NCBI GenBank assembly: GCA_030646295.1
Contig: JAUSND010000016.1
Coordinates: 310,001-374,000, forward strand
Reading direction: 5' to 3'
DNA: 64,000 nucleotides
DNA from: Moraxellaceae bacterium
Lineage (GTDB): Bacteria > Pseudomonadota > Gammaproteobacteria > Pseudomonadales > Moraxellaceae
The notes beneath the pieces are model-generated. The model saw only the letters and a program-made list of their open reading frames with translations. It was not told the DNA's origin and ran no database searches. Numbering within the stretch: position 1 is the stretch's first letter; each line of letters begins with the position of its first letter. Shown piece by piece: positions 8,880 to 17,835 of the stretch. A program made the position numbers and the translations under genes.

Positions 8880-11252
8880 TTGGAATCGTCAGTCATTTGG
8901 TTTGAAAAACTTGGCAAGCATGATGTCGAGACTGTGGGCGGCAAGAACGCCTCTCTCGGTGAAATGATCAGTAATCTTGCCAATGCCGGTGTTTCGGTAC
9001 CCGGTGGTTTTGCTACAACCGCACAGGCCTATCGCGATTTTCTGGAGCAGTCCGGCCTTAACAAGCGTATCCATGACACGCTGGCTACCCTGAACGTAGA
9101 CGACGTGATTGCGCTGGCTGCTGCCGGCAAGCAGATCCGCCAGTGGATCATTGATACCCCGCTGCTGCCATCCTTTGAAAAGGAAGTGCGCGAAGCCTTT
9201 GCCAAGATGGCCGATGGCAATGAAAACATGGCTGTGGCTGTACGTTCTTCCGCCACTGCCGAAGACTTGCCGGATGCATCGTTTGCCGGCCAGCAGGAAA
9301 CCTTCCTGAACATTCGTGGCATCGACAATGTGCTGATCGCCATTCGCGAAGTGTTTGCTTCCCTCTTTAATGACCGTGCCATTGCCTACCGTGAACACCA
9401 GGGCTTCGAGCACAAGCTGGTAGCGCTGTCCGCCGGTATCCAGCGCATGGTGCGCTCCGAGACTGGCGCATCGGGTGTGATGTTCACGCTGGATACCGAA
9501 TCCGGCTTCCGTGATGCCGTGTTCATTACGTCTTCTTACGGTCTGGGTGAAATGGTGGTGCAGGGCGCCGTCAACCCGGATGAGTTCTATGTACACAAGG
9601 TGACGCTGGAAGCTGGTCGTCCGGCCATTCTGCGTCGCAATCTGGGTTCCAAGGCCCAGAAAATGATTTATGGCAGCGCGTTCAGTGCTGGCAAGTCGAC
9701 TGTCATTGTGGATGTGGACAAGGCCGAGCGTGCGCGCTTCTCCATCACCGATGCAGAGATTACCGAGCTGTCCAAACAAGCCCTCATCATTGAAAAGCAT
9801 TACGGTTCGCCGATGGATATCGAGTGGGCGAAGGACGGTGATGACGGCAAGATCTACATTGTTCAGGCTCGCCCTGAAACCGTGAAGAGCCGCCAGAATG
9901 TCGGCACCATGGAGCGTTATCTGCTCAAGCAGAAGGGCAAGGTGATCTGCGAAGGTCGGTCCATCGGCCAGCGTATCGGTTCGGGTGTGGTGCGGGTAGT
10001 GCACTCCATCAAGGAAATGGACAAGGTGCAGCCGGGTGACGTGCTTGTCTCCGACATGACCGATCCGGATTGGGAACCGGTGATGAAGCGTGCCAGCGCC
10101 ATTGTGACCAATCGTGGTGGCCGTACCTGTCATGCTGCCATCATCGCTCGTGAGCTGGGTGTGCCGGCCATTGTTGGTTGCGGCAATGCCACCGAAGTGC
10201 TGAAGGATGGCATGGAAGTGACAGTGTCCTGTGCCGAGGGCGACACCGGTTTCATCTACGAAAACCTGCTGGACTTCGAAATCCAGAAGAACTCTATCGA
10301 CTCGATGCCGAAGCTGCCGTTCAAGATCATGATGAACGTGGGTAACCCGGATCGTGCGTTTGACTTTGCCCAGTTGCCGAATGAAGGCATTGGTCTGGCC
10401 CGCCTGGAGTTCATCATCAATCGCATGATTGGTGTGCACCCGAAGGCGCTGCTGAACTACGACAACCTGCCGCGCGACATCAAGCAGTCCGTGGATCTGC
10501 GTTGCTCGGGCTACGCTACTCCGGTCGATTTCTATGTGGAAAAGCTGGTGGAAGGCATTGCCACTCTGGCCGCTGCTTTCTATCCGAAGAAGGTCATCGT
10601 GCGCATGTCGGACTTCAAGTCCAACGAGTACGCCAACCTGATCGGTGGCAAGCTGTACGAGCCGGAAGAAGAGAACCCGATGCTGGGCTTCCGTGGTGCC
10701 AGCCGCTACATCTCCGACAACTTCCGTGACTGCTTTGATCTGGAAGTGCGTGCGCTGAAGAAGGTACGCAACGAGATGGGTCTGACCAACGTCGAAGTGA
10801 TGATTCCCTTCGTGCGTACGACGGGTGAAGCCAAGCGTGTGCTGGAACTGCTGGCCGAGAAGGGTCTGAAGCGTGGCGACAATGGCCTGCGTGTCATCAT
10901 GATGTGCGAACTGCCAACCAATGCGCTGCTGGCTGAAGACTTCCTGGAACACTTCGATGGCTTCTCCATCGGCTCCAACGACCTGACACAGCTGACGCTG
11001 GGCCTGGATCGTGACTCCGGTATCGTCTCGCACCTGTTTGACGAGCGTGATCCGGCGGTGAAGTTCCTGCTCTCGCGTGCCATCCAGGCATGCAAGAAAG
11101 CGGGCAAGTACATTGGCATCTGCGGTCAGGGCCCTTCGGATCATCCGGATCTGGCCAAGTGGCTGATGGAAGAGGGTATCGACACGGTGTCGCTTAACCC
11201 TGATTCCGTGCTGGATACCTGGTTCTTCCTTGCGGAAAACCACGGCAAGTAA
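8880..11252 (+). CDS. ppsA: Phosphoenolpyruvate synthase
   Basis: A 790-residue enzyme, near the usual 792. It converts pyruvate, ATP and water to PEP, AMP and phosphate for gluconeogenesis. The N-terminal ATP-grasp domain starts [23 protein letters not shown]. The swivelling phosphohistidine domain carries [15 protein letters not shown] with the catalytic His at 418 and the regulatory Thr two residues before it. The C-terminal PEP-binding barrel includes [15 protein letters not shown] and the acid/base Cys in GICGQGPSD. The start is probably the TTG at 8880, because AGGGAG lies 7 bases upstream and the conserved N terminus begins there; an in-frame codon at 8823 would add 19 non-conserved residues. 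A strong terminator follows. The neighbouring PpsR is its regulator. Confidence 0.95.
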   Translation: MESSVIWFEKLGKHDVETVGGKNASLGEMISNLANAGVSVPGGFATTAQAYRDFLEQSGLNKRIHDTLATLNVDDVIALAAAGKQIRQWIIDTPLLPSFEKEVREAFAKMADGNENMAVAVRSSATAEDLPDASFAGQQETFLNIRGIDNVLIAIREVFASLFNDRAIAYREHQGFEHKLVALSAGIQRMVRSETGASGVMFTLDTESGFRDAVFITSSYGLGEMVVQGAVNPDEFYVHKVTLEAGRPAILRRNLGSKAQKMIYGSAFSAGKSTVIVDVDKAERARFSITDAEITELSKQALIIEKHYGSPMDIEWAKDGDDGKIYIVQARPETVKSRQNVGTMERYLLKQKGKVICEGRSIGQRIGSGVVRVVHSIKEMDKVQPGDVLVSDMTDPDWEPVMKRASAIVTNRGGRTCHAAIIARELGVPAIVGCGNATEVLKDGMEVTVSCAEGDTGFIYENLLDFEIQKNSIDSMPKLPFKIMMNVGNPDRAFDFAQLPNEGIGLARLEFIINRMIGVHPKALLNYDNLPRDIKQSVDLRCSGYATPVDFYVEKLVEGIATLAAAFYPKKVIVRMSDFKSNEYANLIGGKLYEPEEENPMLGFRGASRYISDNFRDCFDLEVRALKKVRNEMGLTNVEVMIPFVRTTGEAKRVLELLAEKGLKRGDNGLRVIMMCELPTNALLAEDFLEHFDGFSIGSNDLTQLTLGLDRDSGIVSHLFDERDPAVKFLLSRAIQACKKAGKYIGICGQGPSDHPDLAKWLMEEGIDTVSLNPDSVLDTWFFLAENHGK

Positions 11253-11268
11253 TCTGTTTTGTGTTAAT

Positions 11269-11296
11269 AAAAAAGGCGGCTAATCCCGCCTTTTTT
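11269..11296 (+). terminator. Rho-independent terminator of ppsA
   Basis: A stem GGCGG/CCGCC (11275-11279 with 11286-11290) extended by six A-T pairs, ending in a run of six T, 17 bases after the ppsA stop. Confidence 0.85.
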
Positions 11297-11334
11297 ATTG
11301 CCTGAAAACGGGTAAACGGTATCTCTGGAGGATC

Positions 11335-11655
11335 ATGAGCATGGCCTTTCATGCCCTGGAAAAGCTTGTGCATTTGCACGACGGCTATCGTCAGGTATTC
11401 CGGCTTGCGGGTATCCAGCTTTTGCTCATCCAGGAGAGCGGCCACCGTTACCTGATGAGAAACATGTGCCCTCACAAGGGCTTTCCCTTGCATACCGGGA
11501 CGATGTCAGGGACGAGGTTGCGTTGTGCATACCATGCGATGGAGTTTGACCTGGCGAGGGATGGCCGCTGTATCCAGCATCCGGCGCAGCCGGGCGTGAC
11601 AATGTATGAACTTGTTTACGATGGTAATGCGGTGGGTGTGGAGTTGCCCGACTGA
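11335..11655 (+). CDS. Small Rieske [2Fe-2S] protein
   Basis: A 106-residue single-domain Rieske protein. The cluster ligands are visible as NMCPHKGFPL and, 16 residues on, RCAYHAMEFD, that is C-x-H and C-x2-H. Such small Rieske ferredoxins carry electrons to oxygenases or form a subunit of nitrite reductase-like enzymes. The start ATG is preceded by GGAGGA at 11326-11331. It stands alone after the ppsA terminator and converges on the lytic transglycosylase gene 8 bases away. No oxygenase or reductase subunit is adjacent; the nearest oxygenases are the two P450 genes from 12.9 kb. Its partner therefore cannot be named. Confidence 0.85.
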   Translation: MSMAFHALEKLVHLHDGYRQVFRLAGIQLLLIQESGHRYLMRNMCPHKGFPLHTGTMSGTRLRCAYHAMEFDLARDGRCIQHPAQPGVTMYELVYDGNAVGVELPD

Positions 11656-11662
11656 CGGTTGA

Positions 11663-12361
11663 TCAGCGCCGTGCAGGAGTGGCCGAGGCGATTGCAGTGC
11701 CGCCATAAAGGTTGCGGTAACGGCTCATGACGCGCTTCACATAATCCTGGGTTTCTGCAAAGGGCGGAATGCCGCCATATTTCTTCACGTTGCCTTCGCC
11801 GGCATTGTAGGCGGCCAGCGCCAGCTCCAGATTGTTGTTGTAACGGGTGATCAGGTACTTGATGTGGCGGGTGCCGGCCCGGATGTTTTCTCCAGGATCA
11901 TAGGCATCCATGACGTCATACATGGCGGCGGTGGCCGGCATCAGTTGCATCAGGCCTTGGGCGCCGGGCTTTGAGCGGGCGCGCGGGTTGAAGCCGGACT
12001 CGGTATGAATGATGGCTTTGACAAGGCCGTGGTCAACATTCAATGCCAGGGCGGATTGTCTGATGATGTCGTCAAAGGCATTACGGTTCTTGCTGAAGCT
12101 GGGGCGGACGGCAAATTCGTTGTCGCCCCAGTTGCCGTACTTGTGGACATTGGTGTCCTTGTACCAGGTGACTTTCTGGAGCTTGCTGTACTGTTTGAAT
12201 CCCTCACCAGATGGCTTCTTGCGCGAGTTGACTACGTTGGTGAAGAGCACATTGCCGTCGGCGTCGGTGAACTTGTAGACGTTGCCTGCCGTCACGGACG
12301 CGGGAAGCATCGTGAGCAGAAGCAGGCTTGCAAGTGCAAATGAGCGCGTCATGAAGGCCAT
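11663..12361 (-). CDS. Lytic transglycosylase with DUF4124 and SLT domains
   Basis: About 232 residues: a signal peptide (MAFMTRSFALASLLLL, cleavage near SVTAG), a DUF4124-type segment (VYKFTDADGNVLFTN), then a soluble lytic transglycosylase domain. Domain motifs are the catalytic-Glu segment IHTESGFNPRARS, GAQGLMQLMP, AAYNAGEGNV and YVKRV. It would cleave the MurNAc-GlcNAc bond of peptidoglycan in the periplasm to form 1,6-anhydro ends. The ATG at 12361 was chosen because it gives a proper signal peptide; 12352 is nearly as good and neither has a clear Shine-Dalgarno sequence. Upstream lies an AT-rich spacer with an inverted repeat. Confidence 0.88.
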   Translation of the reverse strand: MAFMTRSFALASLLLLTMLPASVTAGNVYKFTDADGNVLFTNVVNSRKKPSGEGFKQYSKLQKVTWYKDTNVHKYGNWGDNEFAVRPSFSKNRNAFDDIIRQSALALNVDHGLVKAIIHTESGFNPRARSKPGAQGLMQLMPATAAMYDVMDAYDPGENIRAGTRHIKYLITRYNNNLELALAAYNAGEGNVKKYGGIPPFAETQDYVKRVMSRYRNLYGGTAIASATPARR

Positions 12362-12639
12362 TATGATTATTGTATTCCGGGATTCTGCCAACTATGTAAC
12401 CCTCTGCCAAGGGCAGTGAATTCGTAGTGACCAAAGCAATATTAAAGCAAATATGTTTTAAAACAACATATTAGATTCTAAACGTAATGTTCGTTGTGAA
12501 ATTTATCATGACCGGTGGGGCTTGGTATGTGGCAGCCGGCACCCAGCAGGCATATCACCATAATTACTTATGGGCATAAAGGTCATGCCTGACTAGTATT
12601 CCGGCTTCTTGAGGGTGGTGCGAGCCGTGGGTGCAGGTC
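12362..12639. other. AT-rich divergent spacer
   Basis: A gap of 278 bases between the transglycosylase gene and the small gene at 12640. It is AT-rich between about 12430 and 12510 and holds the inverted repeat listed separately. No RNA gene or open frame is convincing. Confidence 0.4.
12450..12472. promoter_or_regulatory. Inverted repeat, possible operator
   Basis: A perfect 8-base inverted repeat AATATGTT / AACATATT with a 7-base AT-rich spacer, in the divergent spacer upstream of the transglycosylase gene. The symmetry and lack of a T-run suggest a protein-binding site rather than a terminator. The regulator is unknown. Confidence 0.35.
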
Positions 12640-12924
12640 ATGGGTGAGACGTCGGGTGAGCCGGCTGATTATCAGGTATGGATAACAGGGGGATTGCTGT
12701 TACCCATCCCGCATGGCAAGGCCATCAGTGCGTTTGCCGAGTTGCTTGCCATTTCTCATGATGACGCCCTTTCCAGGTTTGCCCGGGCACCTTGCATGGT
12801 CAGGTCAGGACTTCATCAAGAGGAGGCGGCAAAGTATCTCCGAGTCCTTCAGCGGAAGGGAATTGACTGTGAGGTACTCAGGCAAGGGCAGCCTGTCGGT
12901 CTTTTGTCACATACTCCAGTCTGA
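12640..12924 (+). CDS. Small unknown protein resembling a repeat domain found in larger proteobacterial proteins
   Basis: A 94-residue protein (ATG at 12640; a GTG at 12631 is an alternative). The central part runs YQVWITGGLLLPIP, FAELLAISHDDALSRF, then a basic or hydrophobic strand and EEAAKYLRVLQRKGIDCEV. This pattern (strand, helix, FxxxP/R turn, GLxxxxAxxYxxxLxxxG, strand) resembles a ferredoxin-like domain that occurs at the N terminus of several proteobacterial membrane proteins. Here it would stand alone. The 3' end overlaps the convergent P450 gene by 47 bases. Coding is plausible rather than certain, and no function is claimed. Confidence 0.5.
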   Translation: MGETSGEPADYQVWITGGLLLPIPHGKAISAFAELLAISHDDALSRFARAPCMVRSGLHQEEAAKYLRVLQRKGIDCEVLRQGQPVGLLSHTPV

Positions 12925-14233
12925 CGGGAAGCCCGTCCTTCGGTTTGGCAATCGGGACATGCTGATAGGGCATGGTGTAGCTGGCGGGAATGCTCCAGCG
13001 ATACTGCTGAAGTATCTGGTGCATGATGGCTTTAACCTGCAGGTCGGCAAAGTGCTGGCCCAGGCACATGTGGGCGCCGCCGCCAAAGGGAACCCACTGG
13101 AACATGTGCTGCTTGTGTTCGTTGCGTTCCGGGCTAAAGCGCAGTGGGTCGAATGTATCGGGCCGCGTCCATAGTGATGGCATGCGGTGGGTATGGATGG
13201 GGTACACACCAACGAGTGTACCTTCCTTGAGAAAGTAGCCGTTGAAACTGCAGTTCCTGGACACCCGCCGGGGGATTGACGTTAGCGGGGGATAGAGGCG
13301 CAAGGCCTCTTTCATTGCCCAACCCAGTGACTCCACTTTTTCCAGATCTTCATATTCCAGCCGGGGTTTGCCGAAAGACAGGCTTTCCTGGCGCAGCCGC
13401 TCCTGCCATTCCGGGTGTTTGCCCAAGGCATAGAACATGGTGGTCAGGGTGCTCGTCGTGGTGTCATGAGCCGCCATCAGCAGGAATATCATGTGATCGA
13501 CCACCTGCTTGTCGGTGAAGCGGGCACCATCTTCATCGGTTGCATGACAGAACTGGCTGAAGAAGTCCGGGGTTTCAGTGGCTCGTTTCTTTGGCAGGAG
13601 GCGGTAGAAATAGTCCTCCAGCACCGCACGGCTCCGCATGCCTTTCCACATGTTGAACGGGGGAACAGGCTTGCGGATATAGGCAAGCGCAGCATCAACG
13701 GTTTCGATGAATGCCTGGTTCATGCGCTCGGCATCGGGACCGATTTCTTCACCAAGAAAGATTGATGTCGCCAGATCAAGGGTCAGTTTCTTGATGCCGG
13801 GGAATATCTTGTAGTCAGAGCGTGGTCGCCAGTGGCTCAGGCGTTCTTCAATCCGCGGATTCATGGCTGCGATATAGGCCATCAGGGCAGGCTTCTTGAA
13901 GGCCTGTTGCATGATCCGGCGCTGGAAGCGATGGTCCGGATCATCCATGGACATGATCGCCCCGGGAAATACCTGGCCAATGTAATAGTCCCAGCCACCA
14001 AAGCTGGAAAAGTTGCCTTCACGATCCTGCAGTACGAACTGGTTGGCATCCGGCCCAAGCAGGACAACCGCCTTTTGCCCCATGATCTGGGTATGGATGA
14101 CGGGGCCGTTTCGACGTTCGAGCGTGGTCGCGAACACCATCGGGTCCTGCATGAAATCTTTCGCATAGCCGATAAAGGGTATGCCCATGTCGGAAGGGAT
14201 GGGTCTGTAAACAGGAGTGCGGGTGTCGGTCAT
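12878..14233 (-). CDS. Cytochrome P450 (first of two tandem paralogues)
   Basis: A 451-residue soluble-type P450. Visible motifs are the I-helix oxygen-activation motif AAHDTTTS, the K-helix KEALR (ExxR), and the haem loop FGGGAHMCLGQ with the thiolate Cys at about 390. The ending MPYQHVPIAKPKDGLPV is shared with the neighbouring P450. No membrane anchor is present. The overall look is of the CYP51/CYP120-like group that acts on lipids, sterols or isoprenoids, but the substrate is not readable. It lies downstream of, and in the same direction as, its paralogue at 14374, with a possible terminator between them. No ferredoxin or ferredoxin reductase gene is adjacent. Confidence 0.93.
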   Translation of the reverse strand: MTDTRTPVYRPIPSDMGIPFIGYAKDFMQDPMVFATTLERRNGPVIHTQIMGQKAVVLLGPDANQFVLQDREGNFSSFGGWDYYIGQVFPGAIMSMDDPDHRFQRRIMQQAFKKPALMAYIAAMNPRIEERLSHWRPRSDYKIFPGIKKLTLDLATSIFLGEEIGPDAERMNQAFIETVDAALAYIRKPVPPFNMWKGMRSRAVLEDYFYRLLPKKRATETPDFFSQFCHATDEDGARFTDKQVVDHMIFLLMAAHDTTTSTLTTMFYALGKHPEWQERLRQESLSFGKPRLEYEDLEKVESLGWAMKEALRLYPPLTSIPRRVSRNCSFNGYFLKEGTLVGVYPIHTHRMPSLWTRPDTFDPLRFSPERNEHKQHMFQWVPFGGGAHMCLGQHFADLQVKAIMHQILQQYRWSIPASYTMPYQHVPIAKPKDGLPVRLEYVTKDRQAALA

Positions 14234-14331
14234 GATGCGCTCTTTGTTCTGTATGTTGTTGGCGGCTGACGGGCTTGATTGTCTCGGGGTGTTGTCTGTG
14301 CAGCGTACTACCTGTGTTCGGCGGGAAATAA

Positions 14332-14357
14332 GAAAGGGGCGATGAACGCCCCTTTCC
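14332..14357 (-). terminator. Hairpin between the two P450 genes
   Basis: A perfect 10-base stem GAAAGGGGCG / CGCCCCTTTC with a 5-base loop, 17 bases beyond the stop of the upstream P450 gene. In the direction of transcription it is followed by TTATTT, a weak T-tract. It may attenuate rather than fully separate the two P450 genes. Confidence 0.55.
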
Positions 14358-14373
14358 TGGTGTGTGACCGGTA

Positions 14374-15726
14374 TCAGCCAATTCGCTGAAGGTTGACCGG
14401 CAGGCCGTCTTTCGGCTTGGCAATCGGTACCAGCTGGTAAGGCATGCGATAGTCATCCGGCACTGTCCACTTGAAGTGCTGGAGAAGCTGGTGCATCACG
14501 CAGCGTACCTGGAGGTCGGCAAAGTGCTGGCCCAGGCACATGTGGGCGCCGCCACCAAAGGGAATCCACTGGAACATGTGCTGCTTGTGCTCGTTGCGTT
14601 CCGGGCTGAAGCGCAGCGGGTCAAACATGAAGGGGTTCTTCCAGTACTCGCCCATGTAGTGGGTGTGAATCGGGTAGATGTTGACGAGCTGTCCTGCCTT
14701 GATCTTGTAGCCTTCAAACTCACCATCCTTCTTGCACATGCGGGGAATGGCAGCCAGTGGCGGGTACATGCGCAGGGCTTCCTTCATGCACCAGCTGATC
14801 TCGTCAACCTTGTCGAGGTCGTCATAACGCAGGTTGGACAAGCCTTCGGCGGCCAGTGTCTGGCTGTGGGCCCGCAGGCGATCCTGCCATTCGGTGTTCT
14901 TGCCGAGGGCATAGATCATGGTGGTGAGGGTGCTGGTGGTGGTGTCGTGGGCGGCCAGCATCATGAAGATCATATGGTTGATGACCTGGTCATCGGTGAA
15001 GGCTTCGCCGCTTTCACTCTTGGCGTGGCACATCTGGCTGAACAGGTCGGGCGTTTCCACGGCGCGCTTCTGCGGGATCATTTCGCGCAGGACCTTGATC
15101 ATGTATTCACGCCCCTTCATGCCCTTGTGCATCTTGGTGCCGGGGACGGGGTAGCGCACAAAGCCCAGTGAGGCTTCTGCCATGTGCAGAAAGGCATCAT
15201 TCAGCTTGTCGGCTTCGGGACCCAGTTCAATGCCCATGAAGACCGGGGCGGCCAGATCGAGGGTGAGCTTCTTGATGTTCTGGAAAACCATGAACTTGCG
15301 GGAGGGCTGCCAGCGGGAGAGGCGCTCGACCATGTAAGGCGCCATCTTGTCGACATAGCTGCTCAGTGCCGGTTTTTTGAACGCCTGCTGCATGATGCGG
15401 CGCTCAATACGATGCTGCGGATCATCCATCGCCATGATGGCGCCTTCAAACAGCTTGCCGACAAAGAAGGCCCAGCCTTCGGCTGAGGAGAAGCGGTCTT
15501 CTCTATCTTGAAGTACGTACTGGGCGGCGTCAGGTCCCATCAGGGATACGGTATCCAGAAATTGCCGTGAGCGGTAAACATTGCCGTTGCGACGCTGCAG
15601 CTTGAAGGCCAGGTCCAGCGTGTCATGCATGAAATGCAGGGTGTAGCCAATCAGGGGAAGTCCGCCATCGTCATACGGGGGCTGCTTGAGTGGCTTTTGG
15701 GTATCGAGTTTGGCGGCGGCAGTCAT
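14374..15726 (-). CDS. Cytochrome P450 (second of two tandem paralogues)
   Basis: A 450-residue P450, clearly paralogous to the gene at 12878. Both share LDLA in the F-helix region, the AFKKPAL segment, AAHDTTTSTLTTM, KEALR, the PLRFSPERNEHKQHMFQW stretch and FGGGAHMCLGQHFADLQV, with the haem Cys at about 397. The open frame continues upstream to 15873, but the ATG at 15726 has a good AGGAGA ribosome site and begins MTAAAKLDTQ. It is the promoter-proximal gene of the pair. The close similarity points to tandem duplication followed by divergence at the N and C termini. Confidence 0.93.
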   Translation of the reverse strand: MTAAAKLDTQKPLKQPPYDDGGLPLIGYTLHFMHDTLDLAFKLQRRNGNVYRSRQFLDTVSLMGPDAAQYVLQDREDRFSSAEGWAFFVGKLFEGAIMAMDDPQHRIERRIMQQAFKKPALSSYVDKMAPYMVERLSRWQPSRKFMVFQNIKKLTLDLAAPVFMGIELGPEADKLNDAFLHMAEASLGFVRYPVPGTKMHKGMKGREYMIKVLREMIPQKRAVETPDLFSQMCHAKSESGEAFTDDQVINHMIFMMLAAHDTTTSTLTTMIYALGKNTEWQDRLRAHSQTLAAEGLSNLRYDDLDKVDEISWCMKEALRMYPPLAAIPRMCKKDGEFEGYKIKAGQLVNIYPIHTHYMGEYWKNPFMFDPLRFSPERNEHKQHMFQWIPFGGGAHMCLGQHFADLQVRCVMHQLLQHFKWTVPDDYRMPYQLVPIAKPKDGLPVNLQRIG

Positions 15727-16508
15727 GCGGTGTCTCCTGATTGCATATGGTCTGACAGTAGACGTAACGATGCTGACTGTATTGACCTCATGGAGCAAAG
15801 GGTCTTGACGGGCTAGAGCAAAAACTCTAACCCGGTGCAGGATCCGGATGTGATCAGGCCATCGGGGCGACAAGGATCATTGTTGTGGCGGTGGCTGATG
15901 CCGGTGATTCCGGTTGAGGACAGGGAGCTGGCTCGTGTTTTGGGTGCCGGGTCTGACCATGAGGGGGAGGGGAGAGGGGGATTGTCTGTCAGTCATTCTG
16001 TGTGACGGATGACCAGTCACTTTTTGTTGCAAACGAAGTTAAAGGGTTTTCGCAGGTAGACTTGAGAACTTACTTTAAGTTTGTGCAGGTATTCACTCCA
16101 AGTATGTTTTGTCTTGAGGTTATACACTTTGTCTGACAAGTTTGGTTTTGATCATGTCGATTGAGTGACGGGCCTTGCAAAATCCCGTAAAAAGCCGGTG
16201 TATAAAAATTAAGCTACTGATTTTATTGGCTTTTGTTTTCATGACGAAAAAATCGCCAAAGTGTTGCAGAGCCACAATTGGCGCGACTTGGCAGCGTGCC
16301 AGCCAACTCTGTACACAAACTTATCCACAGAAAATGTGGATAGCTTTTATTCTCGAATTTACCTGAGCATGTATGAAAAACAGCCAGTCCGGGGATTGCC
16401 CCTTGAGCCGTCGTCCGTATTCCGTTTCACTTGGCGACTTCGGGGCTTTGCACCGTTTTTATGACCACTTGAGGCTTACTTTGTGAGTGCTCATTGCAGG
16501 GATGGCAC
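15727..16508. other. 782-base gene-free region with DnaA boxes
   Basis: No convincing coding frame is present; short frames such as the one at 16175-16366 lack a ribosome site and domain-like content. The left part includes an inverted repeat TAGAG / CTCTA (15814-15818 and 15825-15829) about 90 bases upstream of the P450 start, a possible operator. From about 16000 the sequence turns AT-rich, with a T-rich stretch at 16203-16255. It contains TTATACACT at 16120-16128 and the paired DnaA boxes at 16321-16343. It separates leftward P450 genes from rightward genes. Confidence 0.5.
16321..16343. promoter_or_regulatory. Back-to-back DnaA boxes
   Basis: TTATCCACA (16321-16329) is the consensus DnaA box. 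The opposite-strand box CTATCCACA is at 16335-16343. Together they form a perfect 8-base inverted repeat with a 5-base spacer. A third, weaker box TTATACACT lies at 16120-16128. This could be part of a replication origin, a DnaA titration site or a DnaA-controlled promoter for the gene at 16509. Confidence 0.5.
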
Positions 16509-17738
16509 ATGCTGAACCGTATCTGGCTGGGATTCTTTCTGATCGCCTTTCTGGCCTGTCTCTATCAGGCGACGATCGGAGGGCAGCCGGAAGTGGTGGC
16601 GGGGGCCGTGGATGCCAGCTTCAAGGCGGCAAAGACCTCGGTCGAGATTGCTCTTGGCCTGACCGGTTTGCTGTGCTTCTGGCTGGGGCTTTTCCAGATT
16701 GCCGAGAAGGCCGGTCTGATCGAAAAGATGGCCTGGATGCTCGCTCCCTTGTTTCGTCGCCTGATGCCGGAGGTTCCTGCAGGCCATCCTGCTACTGGTT
16801 CGGTCACCATGAATCTGGCCGCCAACATGCTGGGGCTGGATAACGCGGCGACTCCGCTGGGACTCAAGGCGATGAAGGATTTGCAAACCCTGAATCCGAC
16901 GCCTGATACGGCCACCAATGCCCAGATTCTGTTTCTGGTGCTGAACACGGCGTCGGTGACGCTCATTCCCGTGACGGTATTCCTCTACCGTGCCCAGTTT
17001 GGGGCAGCCAATCCTGCCAGTGTGTTCATCCCGATTCTCATTACCACGACCGTAGGCACAGTGGCGGGCTTGCTGATGGTGGCCTGGATACAGAAGCTGA
17101 AGTTGCTGGACCGTGTGGTAATGGCCTATGCAGCCGGGCTGGCCGCCCTGATGGGTCTGGTGGTGGCATCGGTCATCAGTGCTCCGCCGGAGTTGCTGGG
17201 TGTGAGGTCTGCCTTTGTCGGCAACCTGCTGCTGCTGACAATCATCGTGGTGTTTCTGCTGGCGGGCTGGCGCAAGGGCATCGATGTCTATGACGCCTTT
17301 ATCACAGGGGCCAAGCAGGGCTTTGAGGTTGCCATTGGCCTGATCCCGTTCCTGGTGGCGATGCTGGTTGCGGTGGCGGTCTTCCGTGCCAGTGGCGCCA
17401 TGGATGTCGTGCTCAATGGTGTGGCTACCTTGTTTGCCTGGATGGGGGCCAATACGGATTTTGTACCGGCCTTGCCGACGGCCATCATGAAGTCGCTGTC
17501 GGGTTCCGGGGCCCGCGCGATGATGATCGAGACCATCCAGACGTACGGGGTGGATTCCTTTCCTGCGCGTGTGGCAGCCATTATCCAGGGGTCATCGGAA
17601 ACCACGTTGTATGTGCTGGCGGTTTACTTTGGCTCGGTGGGCATCCGCAAGGAGCGTCATGCGCTGGCGTGTGGACTGTTTGCCGATCTGGTAGCGGTGA
17701 TCGTGGCCATCGTCGTGGCTTACTGGTTTTTCCACTAG
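16509..17738 (+). CDS. Nucleoside-recognition domain membrane protein, SpmA-SpmB fusion
   Basis: A 409-residue inner-membrane protein with about ten hydrophobic segments. Two homologous Gate/nucleoside-recognition halves are visible. The first contains GHPATGSVTMNLAANMLGLDNAATPLG and LNTASVTLIPV, as in SpmA. The second contains TGAKQGFEVAIGLIPFLVAML and IIQGSSETTLYVLAVYFGSVG, as in SpmB. In spore formers the two halves are separate proteins; in non-sporulating proteobacteria they are often fused and their function is unknown. The ATG at 16509 has AGGGA 6 bases upstream and is preferred to a TTG at 16494. It is followed by the ParA gene after 97 bases. Confidence 0.85.
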   Translation: MLNRIWLGFFLIAFLACLYQATIGGQPEVVAGAVDASFKAAKTSVEIALGLTGLLCFWLGLFQIAEKAGLIEKMAWMLAPLFRRLMPEVPAGHPATGSVTMNLAANMLGLDNAATPLGLKAMKDLQTLNPTPDTATNAQILFLVLNTASVTLIPVTVFLYRAQFGAANPASVFIPILITTTVGTVAGLLMVAWIQKLKLLDRVVMAYAAGLAALMGLVVASVISAPPELLGVRSAFVGNLLLLTIIVVFLLAGWRKGIDVYDAFITGAKQGFEVAIGLIPFLVAMLVAVAVFRASGAMDVVLNGVATLFAWMGANTDFVPALPTAIMKSLSGSGARAMMIETIQTYGVDSFPARVAAIIQGSSETTLYVLAVYFGSVGIRKERHALACGLFADLVAVIVAIVVAYWFFH

Positions 17739-17835
17739 GCCCCTTTTCTGGATGGTGGCGAATAATCGTTCACGCCGTCAGCGCTTGTCGTTACAATCCG
17801 CGACCAGTGCAGGGTGTTAACAAGGGAGTTACCGG

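Noticed and set aside
8889-11243. Long open frame of 784 codons antisense to ppsA
   Set aside because: It mirrors the codon bias of ppsA on the other strand, has His-rich low-complexity content and no domain, while PpsA is a complete, conserved enzyme.
15727-15873. N-terminal extension of the second P450
   Set aside because: The extra 49 residues are Arg-rich and unlike a P450 N terminus, and AGGAGA precedes the internal ATG at 15726.
16175-16366. Short frame of 63 codons in the gene-free region
   Set aside because: No ribosome site, unusual Cys/Lys composition and overlap with the DnaA boxes make it unlikely to be a gene.
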